DNA of 40,558 nucleotides. Origin: Balneolales bacterium. GTDB taxonomy: Bacteria > Bacteroidota > Rhodothermia > Balneolales > Cyclonatronaceae. The position numbers and the translations under genes were made by a program. The stretch is taken from contig JAFIET010000030.1 in assembly GCA_020832405.1 (NCBI GenBank), positions 1 to 40,558 on the forward strand, in the 5' to 3' direction. Positions within the stretch are counted from its first letter, which is position 1. Each line of letters begins with the position of its first letter. This document shows, piece by piece, positions 25,570-34,354 of this stretch. The notes beneath the pieces were generated by a model. It was not told the DNA's origin and ran no database searches. It worked only from the letters and a program-made list of their open reading frames with translations.

Positions 25570-26928
25570 TTATTTGAGGAGGGTGATGCGGAGGCTGTCC
25601 GTTAGCTGACCGGCCCGGAGCTGCAGCAGGTACACGCCGCTCGGCAGGCCGAAGCCGCTTGCATCGAGGGCGTGCTGATGCGCGCCGGCTGCGCGGGCGC
25701 CTTCGGTGAGGACGCCGATTTGGCGGCCCTGAAGGTCGTGCAGGCTCAGGCTTATTTCTGCTGATTCCGCAAGCTCAAAGCGGATCACGGTGCGGTTGTT
25801 GAAGGGATTCGGGTAATTTTGCAGCAGCATCAGCTGTGCGGGCTGCTCCGGCGCGGCGGGCCCGGCCGATACTGCATCCCCGAAAATTTCCTGGTAAAAA
25901 GCCCAGCCGCCTGCCTGCTGAATCGCGCTGAGCACGGCCGGCGCCTGATGCGCAAGGCCCTCAAATACGTACCACTCGTGGGCTATGCCGAGGGTGAGGA
26001 GGTGCGCATGGAAAGCTTCGTTGGCGGGGAAAACATGGTCGGCGTCGCCCAGGGCAATCCGCAGCCGCACGGGGTATGCGGGGGCGGCTGCGTACTGCTC
26101 GGCGAGCCGCCACGGACTTTGTGCCTCGAAGTACTCCTGATCGCCGCCAAATACTTCGTTGAAGATGCGCAGCCTCACGGGAAAGGGCACGAGGCCGGGC
26201 CCGTCGGCAAGCAGATCGAGCTGAAGCGGTCCGGCGCCGAGCATGGAGCCTGCCGCAAAGAGCTCCGGGAATTTGAAGATGAAGCGGCCCGCCCCGTAGC
26301 CGCCCATGCTCCAGCCCTCTGCGATGCGCGCCTGCCGGTCGGGGATGGCGCGGTAGGCGGCCTCGATGTGCGGAATGAGCTCCTGAATGATGATGGTTTC
26401 GGCGGGCTGTGAGCCGTCTTTGGCATCCACATACATGCCTTCGGGCAGTCCGTTGGGAAAAACGACCAGGGCTTCGGGCATTTCGCCGGAAAGCATGGCG
26501 TTGCGGAACATTTGCGAAACAATGGGGATGCCCGTTGTGGTCGGGGCCCCGCTGCCGTGCAGGTAGTACACGGCGGGATAGCTCCGGCTCAGGTTCGCGC
26601 TTTCATCCCAGCCGGGCGGCAGCAGCACATGGTAGCTTACTGCCTGCCCCGCAGCTTCACTGAAGAAGGTGCCGTACACCACGCCCGGTGCCTCAACCGG
26701 ATTCGTGACCCAGCCGTGCTGCGGCTGCGCGGCTGTGAGGATGGGGCTGATGGCCTGACATGCGATGAAGGCCATTAACACGGCGAACCAGGAAACGATC
26801 CGCGGCAGGGATTCAAATGCGCGGATGAAGCTCAAAGGAAGAGATTTCGGGTTCAGGACTCGCTGATTGAAGCCGGAATTTGGATGTAGCATTTTGCACG
26901 TGTTGTTTTCGGGTACGGGTGTCGTCAT
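25570..26928 (-). CDS. Secreted esterase (esterase D/feruloyl esterase-like) with T9SS sorting domain
   Basis: The protein has a signal segment (SWFAVLMAFIACQAISPIL), an alpha/beta hydrolase domain and a C-terminal sorting domain. The hydrolase part begins after TAAQPQHGW and carries the nucleophile elbow GWSMGG (S207 from the start used here), with plausible partners in GDADHVFPAN and GLAHQAPA. This fits the 'putative esterase' family that includes esterase D and feruloyl esterases; the substrate is unknown. The last ~80 residues begin [19 protein letters not shown] and end in a Lys after a beta-rich stretch, the T9SS type A signal, so the enzyme should be exported and surface-bound or released. 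The start is uncertain: ATG at 26928 or 26892 precedes the signal peptide, whereas the frame continues to a GTG at 27081 that overlaps the upstream gene by 4 bases. Confidence 0.82.
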   Translation of the reverse strand: MTTPVPENNTCKMLHPNSGFNQRVLNPKSLPLSFIRAFESLPRIVSWFAVLMAFIACQAISPILTAAQPQHGWVTNPVEAPGVVYGTFFSEAAGQAVSYHVLLPPGWDESANLSRSYPAVYYLHGSGAPTTTGIPIVSQMFRNAMLSGEMPEALVVFPNGLPEGMYVDAKDGSQPAETIIIQELIPHIEAAYRAIPDRQARIAEGWSMGGYGAGRFIFKFPELFAAGSMLGAGPLQLDLLADGPGLVPFPVRLRIFNEVFGGDQEYFEAQSPWRLAEQYAAAPAYPVRLRIALGDADHVFPANEAFHAHLLTLGIAHEWYVFEGLAHQAPAVLSAIQQAGGWAFYQEIFGDAVSAGPAAPEQPAQLMLLQNYPNPFNNRTVIRFELAESAEISLSLHDLQGRQIGVLTEGARAAGAHQHALDASGFGLPSGVYLLQLRAGQLTDSLRITLLK

Positions 26929-27077
26929 GGCCGGACCGGAATGGTTTCGGATGGTTGCGGAAAATTCAGGAACTAAGACGAACCGGGCGAACCGGGGTTC
27001 GCGGGTTTTTGGCGGGATGCAGCTTTGTTGGAAAAAAGCTGAGTAAAAAACAGCACGCTTGAGTCCCCTAATCATCA

Positions 27078-29969
27078 TCACCGTGTGTTCCCGAATACGT
27101 GCAGCTTGCCGCGGGTGGGCTCCCAGCCGAGGCCGATGCCGAGGTCAATCGGCAGGTTGTAGATGCGGAAGCTGCTGCGGAGTTCGAGTCCGTACACCGC
27201 GCGACCCGCGGTTGAGAGGGGCGCGCCGCCGGTTTCATCCAAATCGAGGATGTAATTGGCCTGCAGCGCCAGGTAAACGCGGTCGGCGAAAAAGGGTACC
27301 GAGATGAAGCCGTCGTCGATGTAGCGCAGGGGCAGTACGTAGCGGGCGCGCAGCACGGCTGCGTTGCGTACCCCGGCCAGGATGTTGGTTTCGTAGCCGT
27401 CGTACACCAGGCCGGAGGTGCCGTAGAGCCGGGTGCGGGTTTGGGTGAGGCCTTCGGCTCCGAGCAGCAGCCCGTGATTGCGGCTCATCCACGGGCTCAG
27501 GTACTGATTCAGCCCAAAGCGCAGGCCTTCCACGCCTTCGTCGCGGTCAGAATAAACGTAGCGCTCGCCCTGCACAAACAGCACCGTGCCGGTGTTGGGC
27601 ATGATGTCGCGGATGTTCTGCTGCCAGCGCCAGTACAGGGCGGCAAAGCCTTTGAGTGAAATATCCGTGAACCAGCCGTCGAAGCCCGGGGCATCGGGAA
27701 TGAGGAACAGATTGTCCGCATAGCGGATTTCCCGTGCGGCGATGCCGGGCCTGAACTGCCAGAAGCTGTTGCGGGAGCGGTGATCGATGCGGCCGAAGAA
27801 GGGCAGGGAGAGTTCGCCCCCGCGCTCTTCGTACAGGCCGATGCTGGTAAACCGCGGCCGGTAGAAGGCATCCAGCTGCCAGCCGGGGTAAAAGGTGGTG
27901 TTGCGGTAGAACATCTCGGTCCAGAGCCGGCTGTCTGTTACGGTCACTTCCGCCTGCCAGGAGTGCCGGCGCAGCACATCGCCGCCTGACATCAGCACGC
28001 CAAAGCGGGATTCGCGCTGCTGTTCCGCGAGCTCGAGCACCGGAACTACTCCCCGCGGCCGCAGCCAGCTGAAGCCGGTGCGGTACGCGCTGAGCGACCA
28101 GTCTTCGAGCTCGTCTTCGCGGTAGTCGGAGAGGCGCGAGGCAGCAAAGCGCTCACGCAGCTCGGGCTGGAAATCGACCGGCTGAAAGCTCCGGCTGCCG
28201 AAATCGGCGGCATCGAGTACGCGCATCACCCGGTTGCTGCCTTCCTGCGCGATGTAGAGCAGGGCCCCGCCATCGGGCCGTAGGTCGGGTGTGGTAGCGC
28301 CGAAGGGCTCGCTCGTGAGCTGCTGCAGTTCGCCCGCTGCGGGAAAATAGCGGTACACCTGAGCGGGTTCCGTGCCGCGCATCCAGCCGCTGAGCAGCAC
28401 CGATTGGCCGTCGGGGGCCCAGGCGGCATCGAGCACCACGCCCTGGCGAAAGCCGACATCCGGATTGCGGCTGAGGGCTGCTTCGAAGTCGTCGCCCTCC
28501 ACCAGCCACAGGGCCTGAATGCCGTTCCGGTTGGCGATTACGGCCCAGCTGCCGGGCTGCACGGGCGAAGGCTCGGCCTGCACCCAGGTGTCGGGCTTCA
28601 GGCTCAGCAGCTCCGTTACGGCTCCCCCTTCGGAAACGCGCACCAGCTGCTGCGTTTCAGATTCGGTACGGAGCGCGGTAAAACCCGGAAACACATCCCC
28701 CGAAAAAAAACGGCCGCTGCCGGCCTGCTGCGCGGGTGCGTGGAGCCGTGCCCCTTCGGTGAGGCGGGTGTGCCGGCGCGTTTCGAGGTCGAGCGCGTGC
28801 ACATCCATCAGGGCGGTGTTTTCGAACCAGGGGTGGCTGTGGTAGCGGCTGTAGAGCAGCTGCCTGCGGTCGGGCGAGAGCGAAAAGCGGAAGTCGCCCA
28901 CCTGCCGGGTTTCGAGCAGCAGCTCGGGCGCGCGCCCCGAAACGTCGGTTACATAAAAACCGGGCCGGCTGTTGTACTGCGTGCCCTGCGCGAACAGGAT
29001 GCGCTCGTTATCGAGCCAAACGGCCCGGCCAATGTGCACCTCTTCGGCGGTTTTGGGCAGGGTATCGGCCGCGGTTACCTCAGCCGCCTGCGTGCTTTCG
29101 GCAATTTCGGCGCGGGTTTCTTCGAGGTAGGCCGCGTAGAGCCGCCGGGGCGCAAGCCCGGTTGCGTGCCGCAGCGCCATGCCGTAGCCAAAAAAGGGGT
29201 AGCGCACGAAGTATTCGATGCTGCGGCGGGTGGTTTCCATGCCGTAGGTGTACTGCAGCCAGCTGATAAATTCGAAACCCGCCGTGTAGTGCCGGTTGCC
29301 GGGGAAGCTGTAAAAGGCCGGGTTGAGGTGCTGCGCCAGCGACCACGGCTGCGGACCCGAGAGCACGGCGCGGGTCTGATCGCGGAACAGGCTGTAGTTG
29401 CCCCGGCCGCCGCTGCCGTACACAATGTTGCTCTCGTGGAAAACCGCAATGCCCTCAATCATGCCAAAAGGGGCCGCACCGTGTATGGCGCGGCCCATGT
29501 CGGGCCAGAAGGTATAAACAAAATGCGGCAGGCTGTTTTGGGGGATATTTGAAAAATGCAGGGCGTGCACGAGCTCGTGCGGGGCCACATTTTCGAGCCA
29601 GCCGCCGGTGCGGGGGTTCAGCGCAGGACCCTTAATGGCCGGAATCTCAATCTCGGTGCGGAAGTGCAGGGGCGTTACATAGCCGTTGGAAAGGTCGTTG
29701 TGCGCGTTCAGCACCACGGGGAAGTGCCGCAGCTCGCCGCCCACCAGCGAGCGGATAATCGGATACTGATCCTCCAGAATCCGTGCCGTGCGGAAAGCCG
29801 CAGACTCCTCCCCGGCCGGGAAAATGACGCGGAAGTGCGGGGTGTCGAGCTGTTTGAGTTCAAGCGCCGGACGGTGCACGTTTTCGTAGATCTGGGCAGA
29901 AGCCACATGCGGCGAAAGACAAACCAAAAGAATGAGGAGGGCGGGCAGGAAAAGCTGACGGATAAACAT
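27078..29969 (-). CDS. Zinc-metallopeptidase-like, beta-propeller, outer-membrane barrel fusion protein
   Basis: From ATG 29969 the product has 963 residues. A signal peptide (MFIRQLFLPALLILLVCLS, cleavage near VASAQ) begins it; the frame extends upstream but those residues precede an internal signal and are probably not translated. Residues about 40-260 form a gluzincin-like peptidase: HELVH has H131, E132 and H135, and E172 in EGIAVFHE is a fit for the third zinc ligand. Residues about 270-640 contain TolB/WD40-like propeller repeats such as SPDRRQLLYSRY, WAPDGQSVLLSGW and RPDGGALLYIAQ. From about 650 to the end, alternating aromatic beta strands with YVLPLRYIDDGFISVPFFADRVYL resemble an outer-membrane barrel. 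A surface-exposed protease anchored by its own barrel is the likely role, though catalytic activity is inferred. Confidence 0.82.
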   Translation of the reverse strand: MFIRQLFLPALLILLVCLSPHVASAQIYENVHRPALELKQLDTPHFRVIFPAGEESAAFRTARILEDQYPIIRSLVGGELRHFPVVLNAHNDLSNGYVTPLHFRTEIEIPAIKGPALNPRTGGWLENVAPHELVHALHFSNIPQNSLPHFVYTFWPDMGRAIHGAAPFGMIEGIAVFHESNIVYGSGGRGNYSLFRDQTRAVLSGPQPWSLAQHLNPAFYSFPGNRHYTAGFEFISWLQYTYGMETTRRSIEYFVRYPFFGYGMALRHATGLAPRRLYAAYLEETRAEIAESTQAAEVTAADTLPKTAEEVHIGRAVWLDNERILFAQGTQYNSRPGFYVTDVSGRAPELLLETRQVGDFRFSLSPDRRQLLYSRYHSHPWFENTALMDVHALDLETRRHTRLTEGARLHAPAQQAGSGRFFSGDVFPGFTALRTESETQQLVRVSEGGAVTELLSLKPDTWVQAEPSPVQPGSWAVIANRNGIQALWLVEGDDFEAALSRNPDVGFRQGVVLDAAWAPDGQSVLLSGWMRGTEPAQVYRYFPAAGELQQLTSEPFGATTPDLRPDGGALLYIAQEGSNRVMRVLDAADFGSRSFQPVDFQPELRERFAASRLSDYREDELEDWSLSAYRTGFSWLRPRGVVPVLELAEQQRESRFGVLMSGGDVLRRHSWQAEVTVTDSRLWTEMFYRNTTFYPGWQLDAFYRPRFTSIGLYEERGGELSLPFFGRIDHRSRNSFWQFRPGIAAREIRYADNLFLIPDAPGFDGWFTDISLKGFAALYWRWQQNIRDIMPNTGTVLFVQGERYVYSDRDEGVEGLRFGLNQYLSPWMSRNHGLLLGAEGLTQTRTRLYGTSGLVYDGYETNILAGVRNAAVLRARYVLPLRYIDDGFISVPFFADRVYLALQANYILDLDETGGAPLSTAGRAVYGLELRSSFRIYNLPIDLGIGLGWEPTRGKLHVFGNTR

Positions 29970-30341
29970 CGCGACACAAAAATTTGGATAAAAAAGAAAG
30001 CTGCTGTTCGATTTAGCAGGGTATGAAAAATCAGGGTGGCGTTTTTTATAATTTAATGCGCAAAAGTTTGTTCCCGCCTGTTTTTTTGGGTGAAACCCCG
30101 TGCGCATCACGGTCTGCCGCGCCAACCCGAAAGCCCCCAAACCTACGGAAAATCCCTTGCTTTTTTTGGGGGAGGCGCTCCATCCCGCTATTTATTTGCC
30201 AAAATCAGAAACAGGCAGCCTGCCGCCAGTGCGGAATTTTGAATCGGTGAAATTTTCTTCAGGCAATTTGTTGTTTAAACAAGTAATTTACGGGAGGAGT
30301 CTTCCCCCGATTACGCTGTTCATCAAACGTCTCAATTTTTT
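29970..30341. other. Divergent intergenic region with a 12-bp palindrome
   Basis: This 372-bp stretch separates the peptidase-barrel gene (minus) and the monooxygenase-like gene (plus). No gene with supporting features is seen. Its main feature is the palindrome at 30271-30282. The left part near 30060-30180 is rich in T- and C-runs, with no clear hairpin terminator. Confidence 0.5.
30271..30282. promoter_or_regulatory. Perfect palindrome, candidate operator
   Basis: TTGTTTAAACAA is a perfect 12-bp inverted repeat 60 bp upstream of the monooxygenase-like start. Its size and position suit binding of a dimeric repressor, but no regulator gene is adjacent. Confidence 0.35.
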
Positions 30342-31409
30342 ATGGAAAAATTTCGCATCAATCCGGCCAACGGCCTTGAATTTGGTTTGTACACCCTGGG
30401 CGATCATCTGCCCGATCCCGCAAGCGGCAGGCGCATTCCGGCGCAGCAGCGGCTGAAGGAAATCATCGAACTTGCCCGGCTTGCTGAGCAGGCGGGCATT
30501 GAATTTTTCAGCGTAGGTGAAAGTCATCAGGCGTATTTCACCACGCAGGCGCACTCGGTTGTGCTTTCGGCCATTGCGCAGGCTACGGAGAAAATCAAGG
30601 TTTCGAGCTCCTCTACCATCCTGAGTACGCTCGATCCGGTGCGGGTTTTCGAGGATTTTGCGACCATCGACCTCATCTCCGACGGCCGCGCGGAAATCAT
30701 TGCCGGGCGGGCCTCACGGGTCGGCAATTTCGGACTGCTCGGCTTCGACCTGATCGATTACGAAGCCCTGTTCGAGGAAAAGTTTGAGCTGCTGCTGCGC
30801 ATCAACGAGGCCGGCGAAACCCCGGTAAACTGGCAGGGCACCTACCGCGCCCCGCTCGAAGACGCCGTGATTCTGCCACGCCCCAAAAACGGAAGCCTGC
30901 CCGTATGGCGCGCCGTTGGCGGCACGCCCGCAAGCGCCGTGAAAGCCGGCATGGCCGGCGTGCCGATGATGCTCGCCATGCTCGGCGGACCCGTGAGCGC
31001 CTTTAAGCGCAGCATCGACCTCTACCGGGAGGCCGCCCGGCGCGCGGGTCACGATCCGGCGCAGCTGCCTGTAGGCACCACCGGCTTCTTCCACACCGCC
31101 CCGACTACGCAGCAGGCCCTGCAGGAAATGCACCCGCACATCAACGAAGGCATGAAGCTCACCAACGGCCGCGGCTTCCACGAATCGGCCTTCATGCAGG
31201 GCGGTCATCCGCAAAACGTAATGTGCGTCGGGAGTCCGCAGGAGGTGATTGATAAAATCCTCTACCAGACCGAAACCTTCGGCAATCAGCGCTACATCGG
31301 GCAGATGGATTTCGGCGGCGTCCCCTTCGACCGGATGATGCGGAATATCGAAACCATCGGGGAGGTCATTCTGCCGGAAATCAAAAAACACACGCGAAAC
31401 CCGGGCTGA
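30342..31409 (+). CDS. LLM-class flavin-dependent oxidoreductase (luciferase-like)
   Basis: This 355-residue cytoplasmic protein resembles bacterial luciferase-like monooxygenases, which use reduced FMN supplied by a reductase. The N-terminal part contains EFGLYTLGDHLPDP and a TIM-barrel pattern: FFSVGESHQAYFTTQAHSVV, EKIKVSSSSTILSTLDPVRVFEDFATIDLISDGRAEIIAGRAS, and VWRAVGGTPASAVKAG. SDGRAEIIAGRAS is a very typical LLM block. The C-terminal part includes GRGFHESAFMQGG and GSPQEVIDKILYQTETFG, also typical. The start codon fits the family N-terminus. The reaction and substrate cannot be told; no flavin reductase lies beside it. A candidate operator palindrome precedes it. Confidence 0.9.
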   Translation: MEKFRINPANGLEFGLYTLGDHLPDPASGRRIPAQQRLKEIIELARLAEQAGIEFFSVGESHQAYFTTQAHSVVLSAIAQATEKIKVSSSSTILSTLDPVRVFEDFATIDLISDGRAEIIAGRASRVGNFGLLGFDLIDYEALFEEKFELLLRINEAGETPVNWQGTYRAPLEDAVILPRPKNGSLPVWRAVGGTPASAVKAGMAGVPMMLAMLGGPVSAFKRSIDLYREAARRAGHDPAQLPVGTTGFFHTAPTTQQALQEMHPHINEGMKLTNGRGFHESAFMQGGHPQNVMCVGSPQEVIDKILYQTETFGNQRYIGQMDFGGVPFDRMMRNIETIGEVILPEIKKHTRNPG

Positions 31410-31598
31410 AAATCCCCCTTTAATTTTGCAATATCGGAAGGAACCCTTGGTCGGGTTGCGCGTCAAAAATATAAGTCTGGTATTATATTATCTGGTGTCA
31501 GTTAATGGGTAACCTCAGCTCAAATCCGAAACTGAAGCTGCCTGTCAGATAAGATCTGTTTTTGATACCGATTCCGATTCATAAAAAAGGGGAGTCAA

Positions 31599-33254
31599 AT
31601 GAGAAATTTTAAGAGTGTATGGTTTGGCTGTTTGCGTGCGTGCGTTTTCATTACCGCTTTTCTTCTGCCGCTTTTGTTGCAGCCGGCGGCTGAAGCTCAG
31701 GTCATCGGGGAAACAGAGGATTTCCCCTTCCGCATTTCGCTGCAGCCGGTTGAAGTGCCCGAAATGCCGCCCATTCATTCGTTTGCTTTTGCCGTATCGG
31801 GTGATGACATCCTGATTGTGGGCGGGCGTATCGACGGACTGCACGCCCGGCAGCCGTTTGCTGCATTCCCGCTGGCATCGAACAATCAGCAGCTGATAGT
31901 GGTCAATCCCGCGCAAGGCATGGTATGGACCGCCCCGCTGAGCGGTCTGCCGGTACCGCAGCGGGAGCAGCTGCAGGCAACCAACATGAATTTTTATCAG
32001 CTCGCCGATACGCTGTATGTTATGGGCGGCTACGCCTACGCGCCCTCGGCAGATAATCACATCACCTTTCCGTACCTCACAACCATTCAGGTTTCACAGC
32101 TGATTGCCGGGGTGAAGGCGGGTTTTGCGGATCCGGCGGCTGTTGGTCAGCTGGAAGACGAGCGCTTCGCCAATACCGGCGGACAAATGGGGAGCCTTAA
32201 CGGGCAGCTGCTTTTGGTGGGCGGCAACACCTTTACCGGAAGGTATAACCCGATGGGTAATCCAACCTATGTGCAGGTATATCAGCCGCACATGCAGTTT
32301 TTTGAAATTGACAACAGCGGCCCCGCACCCGTGCTGGTGAGCCATTCCAAAATCACAAACGAGCAGCACCTGCGCCGCCGCGATTTCAACCTGCTGCCCT
32401 ATCAGTTCACCGACGGCCGTGCCGGCTACCTGGTGTCAGCCGGTGTTTTTCGTCAGGATGCGTTGCTGCCCTATTTGTATCCGGTGGAAATTGATGAGGC
32501 GGGCTTCTTTCCGCATGAGGGCACAGAGCAGCTGCTGAGCCACTACCACAGCCCCAAACTTTCCCTGCTCGATGCGGAAGGTGAGCTGCACATGATTTTC
32601 TTCGGGGGCCTTGCGCAGTATTACTATGAAAACGGTACGCTCATTCAGGATAACCGGGTGCCGTTTGTAAATACCATCAGCCGCTTTACCCGCTACACCG
32701 ACGGCAGTTTTGCAGAGTTTGTGATGCCGGAGCGCATGCCCGACCTGAAAGGTACCAACGCAGAGTTTATTCCGGCAGGCGGTCTTCCGCAAACCGAAAC
32801 GGGCGTGTTTTTGCTCAGCGAAACGGCATCGGAACATTCGCTGCGGCTGGGCTACATCATCGGCGGTATAAACACCCCGGAGCGTAACCCTTTTACCCAA
32901 AACCGCACGCAATTTACCTCGGCTTCCTCTTCTGTTTATGAAGTGATTCTGGAGCGGGAACCGGCTACAACTTTACCGGTATCGCTGCCGCAGCAGATTG
33001 CGCTGAACCAGAATTACCCAAATCCCTTCAACCCGGTAACAACTATTTCCTTTGTTCTGCCGGAACCCGCAGCGGTGCGGCTGGAAGTGTACAACATGCT
33101 GGGGGCAAAGGTCGCGACCCTTTATGATGGTTTTGCAGAGAGCGGGCTGAACAACGTGCGCTTCGACGGCTCAGCTTTGGCCAGCGGCATCTACCTTTAC
33201 CGGCTGCAAACCGCGGAAACAAGCCTGAGCAGGCGGATGCTTCTCGTGAAGTGA
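31599..33254 (+). CDS. Secreted kelch-like beta-propeller protein with T9SS sorting domain
   Basis: A 551-residue secreted protein. The signal peptide spans about 1-34 (MRNFKSVWFGCLRACVFITA..., cleavage near AEA). The body carries repeated double-glycine strands typical of kelch/galactose-oxidase propellers: ILIVGGRIDG (about 71), LYVMGGYAY (about 140), LLLVGGNTF (about 205), MIFFGGLAQ (about 334) and GYIIGGIN (about 419). The blades are irregular, so the exact propeller count is unclear. The C-terminal domain (about 465-551) begins [21 protein letters not shown] and ends in MLLVK, the T9SS type A signal. No catalytic residues were recognised, so binding to other surface molecules or polysaccharide is more likely than enzymatic activity. 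It converges with a lipoprotein gene, leaving only 24 bp between the stop codons. Confidence 0.85.
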   Translation: MRNFKSVWFGCLRACVFITAFLLPLLLQPAAEAQVIGETEDFPFRISLQPVEVPEMPPIHSFAFAVSGDDILIVGGRIDGLHARQPFAAFPLASNNQQLIVVNPAQGMVWTAPLSGLPVPQREQLQATNMNFYQLADTLYVMGGYAYAPSADNHITFPYLTTIQVSQLIAGVKAGFADPAAVGQLEDERFANTGGQMGSLNGQLLLVGGNTFTGRYNPMGNPTYVQVYQPHMQFFEIDNSGPAPVLVSHSKITNEQHLRRRDFNLLPYQFTDGRAGYLVSAGVFRQDALLPYLYPVEIDEAGFFPHEGTEQLLSHYHSPKLSLLDAEGELHMIFFGGLAQYYYENGTLIQDNRVPFVNTISRFTRYTDGSFAEFVMPERMPDLKGTNAEFIPAGGLPQTETGVFLLSETASEHSLRLGYIIGGINTPERNPFTQNRTQFTSASSSVYEVILEREPATTLPVSLPQQIALNQNYPNPFNPVTTISFVLPEPAAVRLEVYNMLGAKVATLYDGFAESGLNNVRFDGSALASGIYLYRLQTAETSLSRRMLLVK

Positions 33255-33278
33255 GCCGGAGAGCATCCCGTAAGTTTC

Positions 33279-34046
33279 TTACTCCCCAACAACGGCGAAA
33301 ACCGCTACGTTATTGAAGGTCACCCGGTCGCCGCTGCTGGCAAAGCCGTCATCATACAAAAAACGCACGCGTACGATAAAATCGGGGTTGTTGGCGGCGG
33401 TTTCAACGCCGGAGAAATCCGCAACGATGCGGCTGTAAGTTCCGGTGATGAGGTTACGGACGGTCTGCGACTGCTCCATCCCGTTTTGTGTCCACAGCTG
33501 AAATCCGCTGGTGACCGAGTAGTCGATCTGAATACCGTCGGCGGCGCCTTCATCCATCATTGCAAAGCTGAGCACCGGAGCCGAGGCGCCGGTCATGGGG
33601 ATATGAAAATACAGCTCGTGCTCGCCGTTGGCCCCGCGGAAGGGCTGCCGGATCTGAACGCCCCGAACGTCGGCTTCTTCAAAAGTGAGATTGTTGTTGC
33701 CTTCAGGCAGGTAGTTGATATCCGTGGGGGAGTTGCGCCGCTCCATAGAACCGAGGCGACCGGTGTTCGGGTAATTGGGAAGCCCTGACTTAAAGAAAAT
33801 ATGCGCGCCGGTTTCCCCGGGATCGAAAGTGGCGTCAATGCGCTCAAGCTCCACATTGTTGGGCACCCGACCGTCAAAAACCCAGAAGAGGTACAGGCTT
33901 GCATCGGCGGGGAGGGGCTCAGGCTCAGGTTGCTGTGTATTGTTACTCGTGTGCGGATCAACCAGTTTTTCGGCACAGGCTGCAAGTAGCATCAGAGAGA
34001 ACAGCAGTACAAAAAGGGGGCGGGTTGAAGCAGAGCATAGTTTCAT
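33279..34046 (-). CDS. Lipoprotein carrying the window's shared beta-rich module
   Basis: The 255-residue protein has a lipoprotein signal peptide ending LLAAC with the cysteine at C24, then a Q/P/E-rich linker (about 34-48). The rest is one beta-rich module with the stretches LYLFWVFDGRVPNN, SMERRNSPTDINYLPEGN, VRGVQIRQPF, VLSFAMMDEGAADGIQIDY, TAANNPDFIVRVRFL and DRVTFNNVAVF. The same series, in the same order, occurs inside the neighbouring giant protein (about residues 949-1155: [49 protein letters not shown]). The two are therefore clear homologues. Its cell location (periplasm or outer surface) cannot be decided. No enzymatic motif is seen. Confidence 0.85.
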   Translation of the reverse strand: MKLCSASTRPLFVLLFSLMLLAACAEKLVDPHTSNNTQQPEPEPLPADASLYLFWVFDGRVPNNVELERIDATFDPGETGAHIFFKSGLPNYPNTGRLGSMERRNSPTDINYLPEGNNNLTFEEADVRGVQIRQPFRGANGEHELYFHIPMTGASAPVLSFAMMDEGAADGIQIDYSVTSGFQLWTQNGMEQSQTVRNLITGTYSRIVADFSGVETAANNPDFIVRVRFLYDDGFASSGDRVTFNNVAVFAVVGE

Positions 34047-34134
34047 AAAAACCGATGTAGCTGGTTTGTGGATAGAAATGGCGGAGGCATAGCTGCGTTG
34101 GACAGCTTTAATAAGGGCATAAAATCCGGAAATA

Positions 34135-34154
34135 ATATTACCAGCATATTACCA
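34135..34154. promoter_or_regulatory. Two tandem ATATTACCA repeats, candidate regulator site
   Basis: ATATTACCA occurs at 34135-34143 and 34146-34154, an 11-bp period that places both copies on nearly the same helix face. The repeats sit in the shared region of two divergent surface-protein genes, as expected of a binding site for a regulator or a response regulator. Confidence 0.4.
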
Positions 34155-34340
34155 ACACAGGAAAATGCAGGCACCCGGAACAATTTCCCGGATGGGCTGA
34201 ACCTAAAAGGGCATGCGTAACATCAGCTTAATATTAAATTGCTAAGTTGTCTGCGAATCCAACATAATTTCATTAAATTCTAATGCCTGTATTTGAATTG
34301 CATCCGTCAGCACGAAAAAACAGACACCTGCAACCTTTTG

Positions 34341-34345
34341 AGGAA
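34341..34345 (+). promoter_or_regulatory. Ribosome-binding site deciding the giant's start
   Basis: AGGAA at 34341-34345 lies 9 nt before ATG 34355. It favours this codon over the earlier in-frame ATG at 34283, whose extra 24 residues would delay the signal peptide. Confidence 0.6.
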
Positions 34346-34354
34346 TACCAGATT

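Larger units (their letters stand above)
34047..34354. other. Divergent intergenic region between two module-sharing genes
   Basis: This 308-bp region separates the lipoprotein gene (minus) from the giant (plus), both of which carry the shared module. It contains the direct repeat pair at 34135-34154 and several AT-rich stretches. No additional gene or RNA was recognised. Confidence 0.55.

Noticed and set aside
28404-29552. Long frame (382 codons) on the plus strand opposite the peptidase-barrel gene
   Set aside because: It is entirely antisense to a gene with strong motifs and lacks any recognisable domain. GC-rich coding DNA commonly leaves such open antisense frames.
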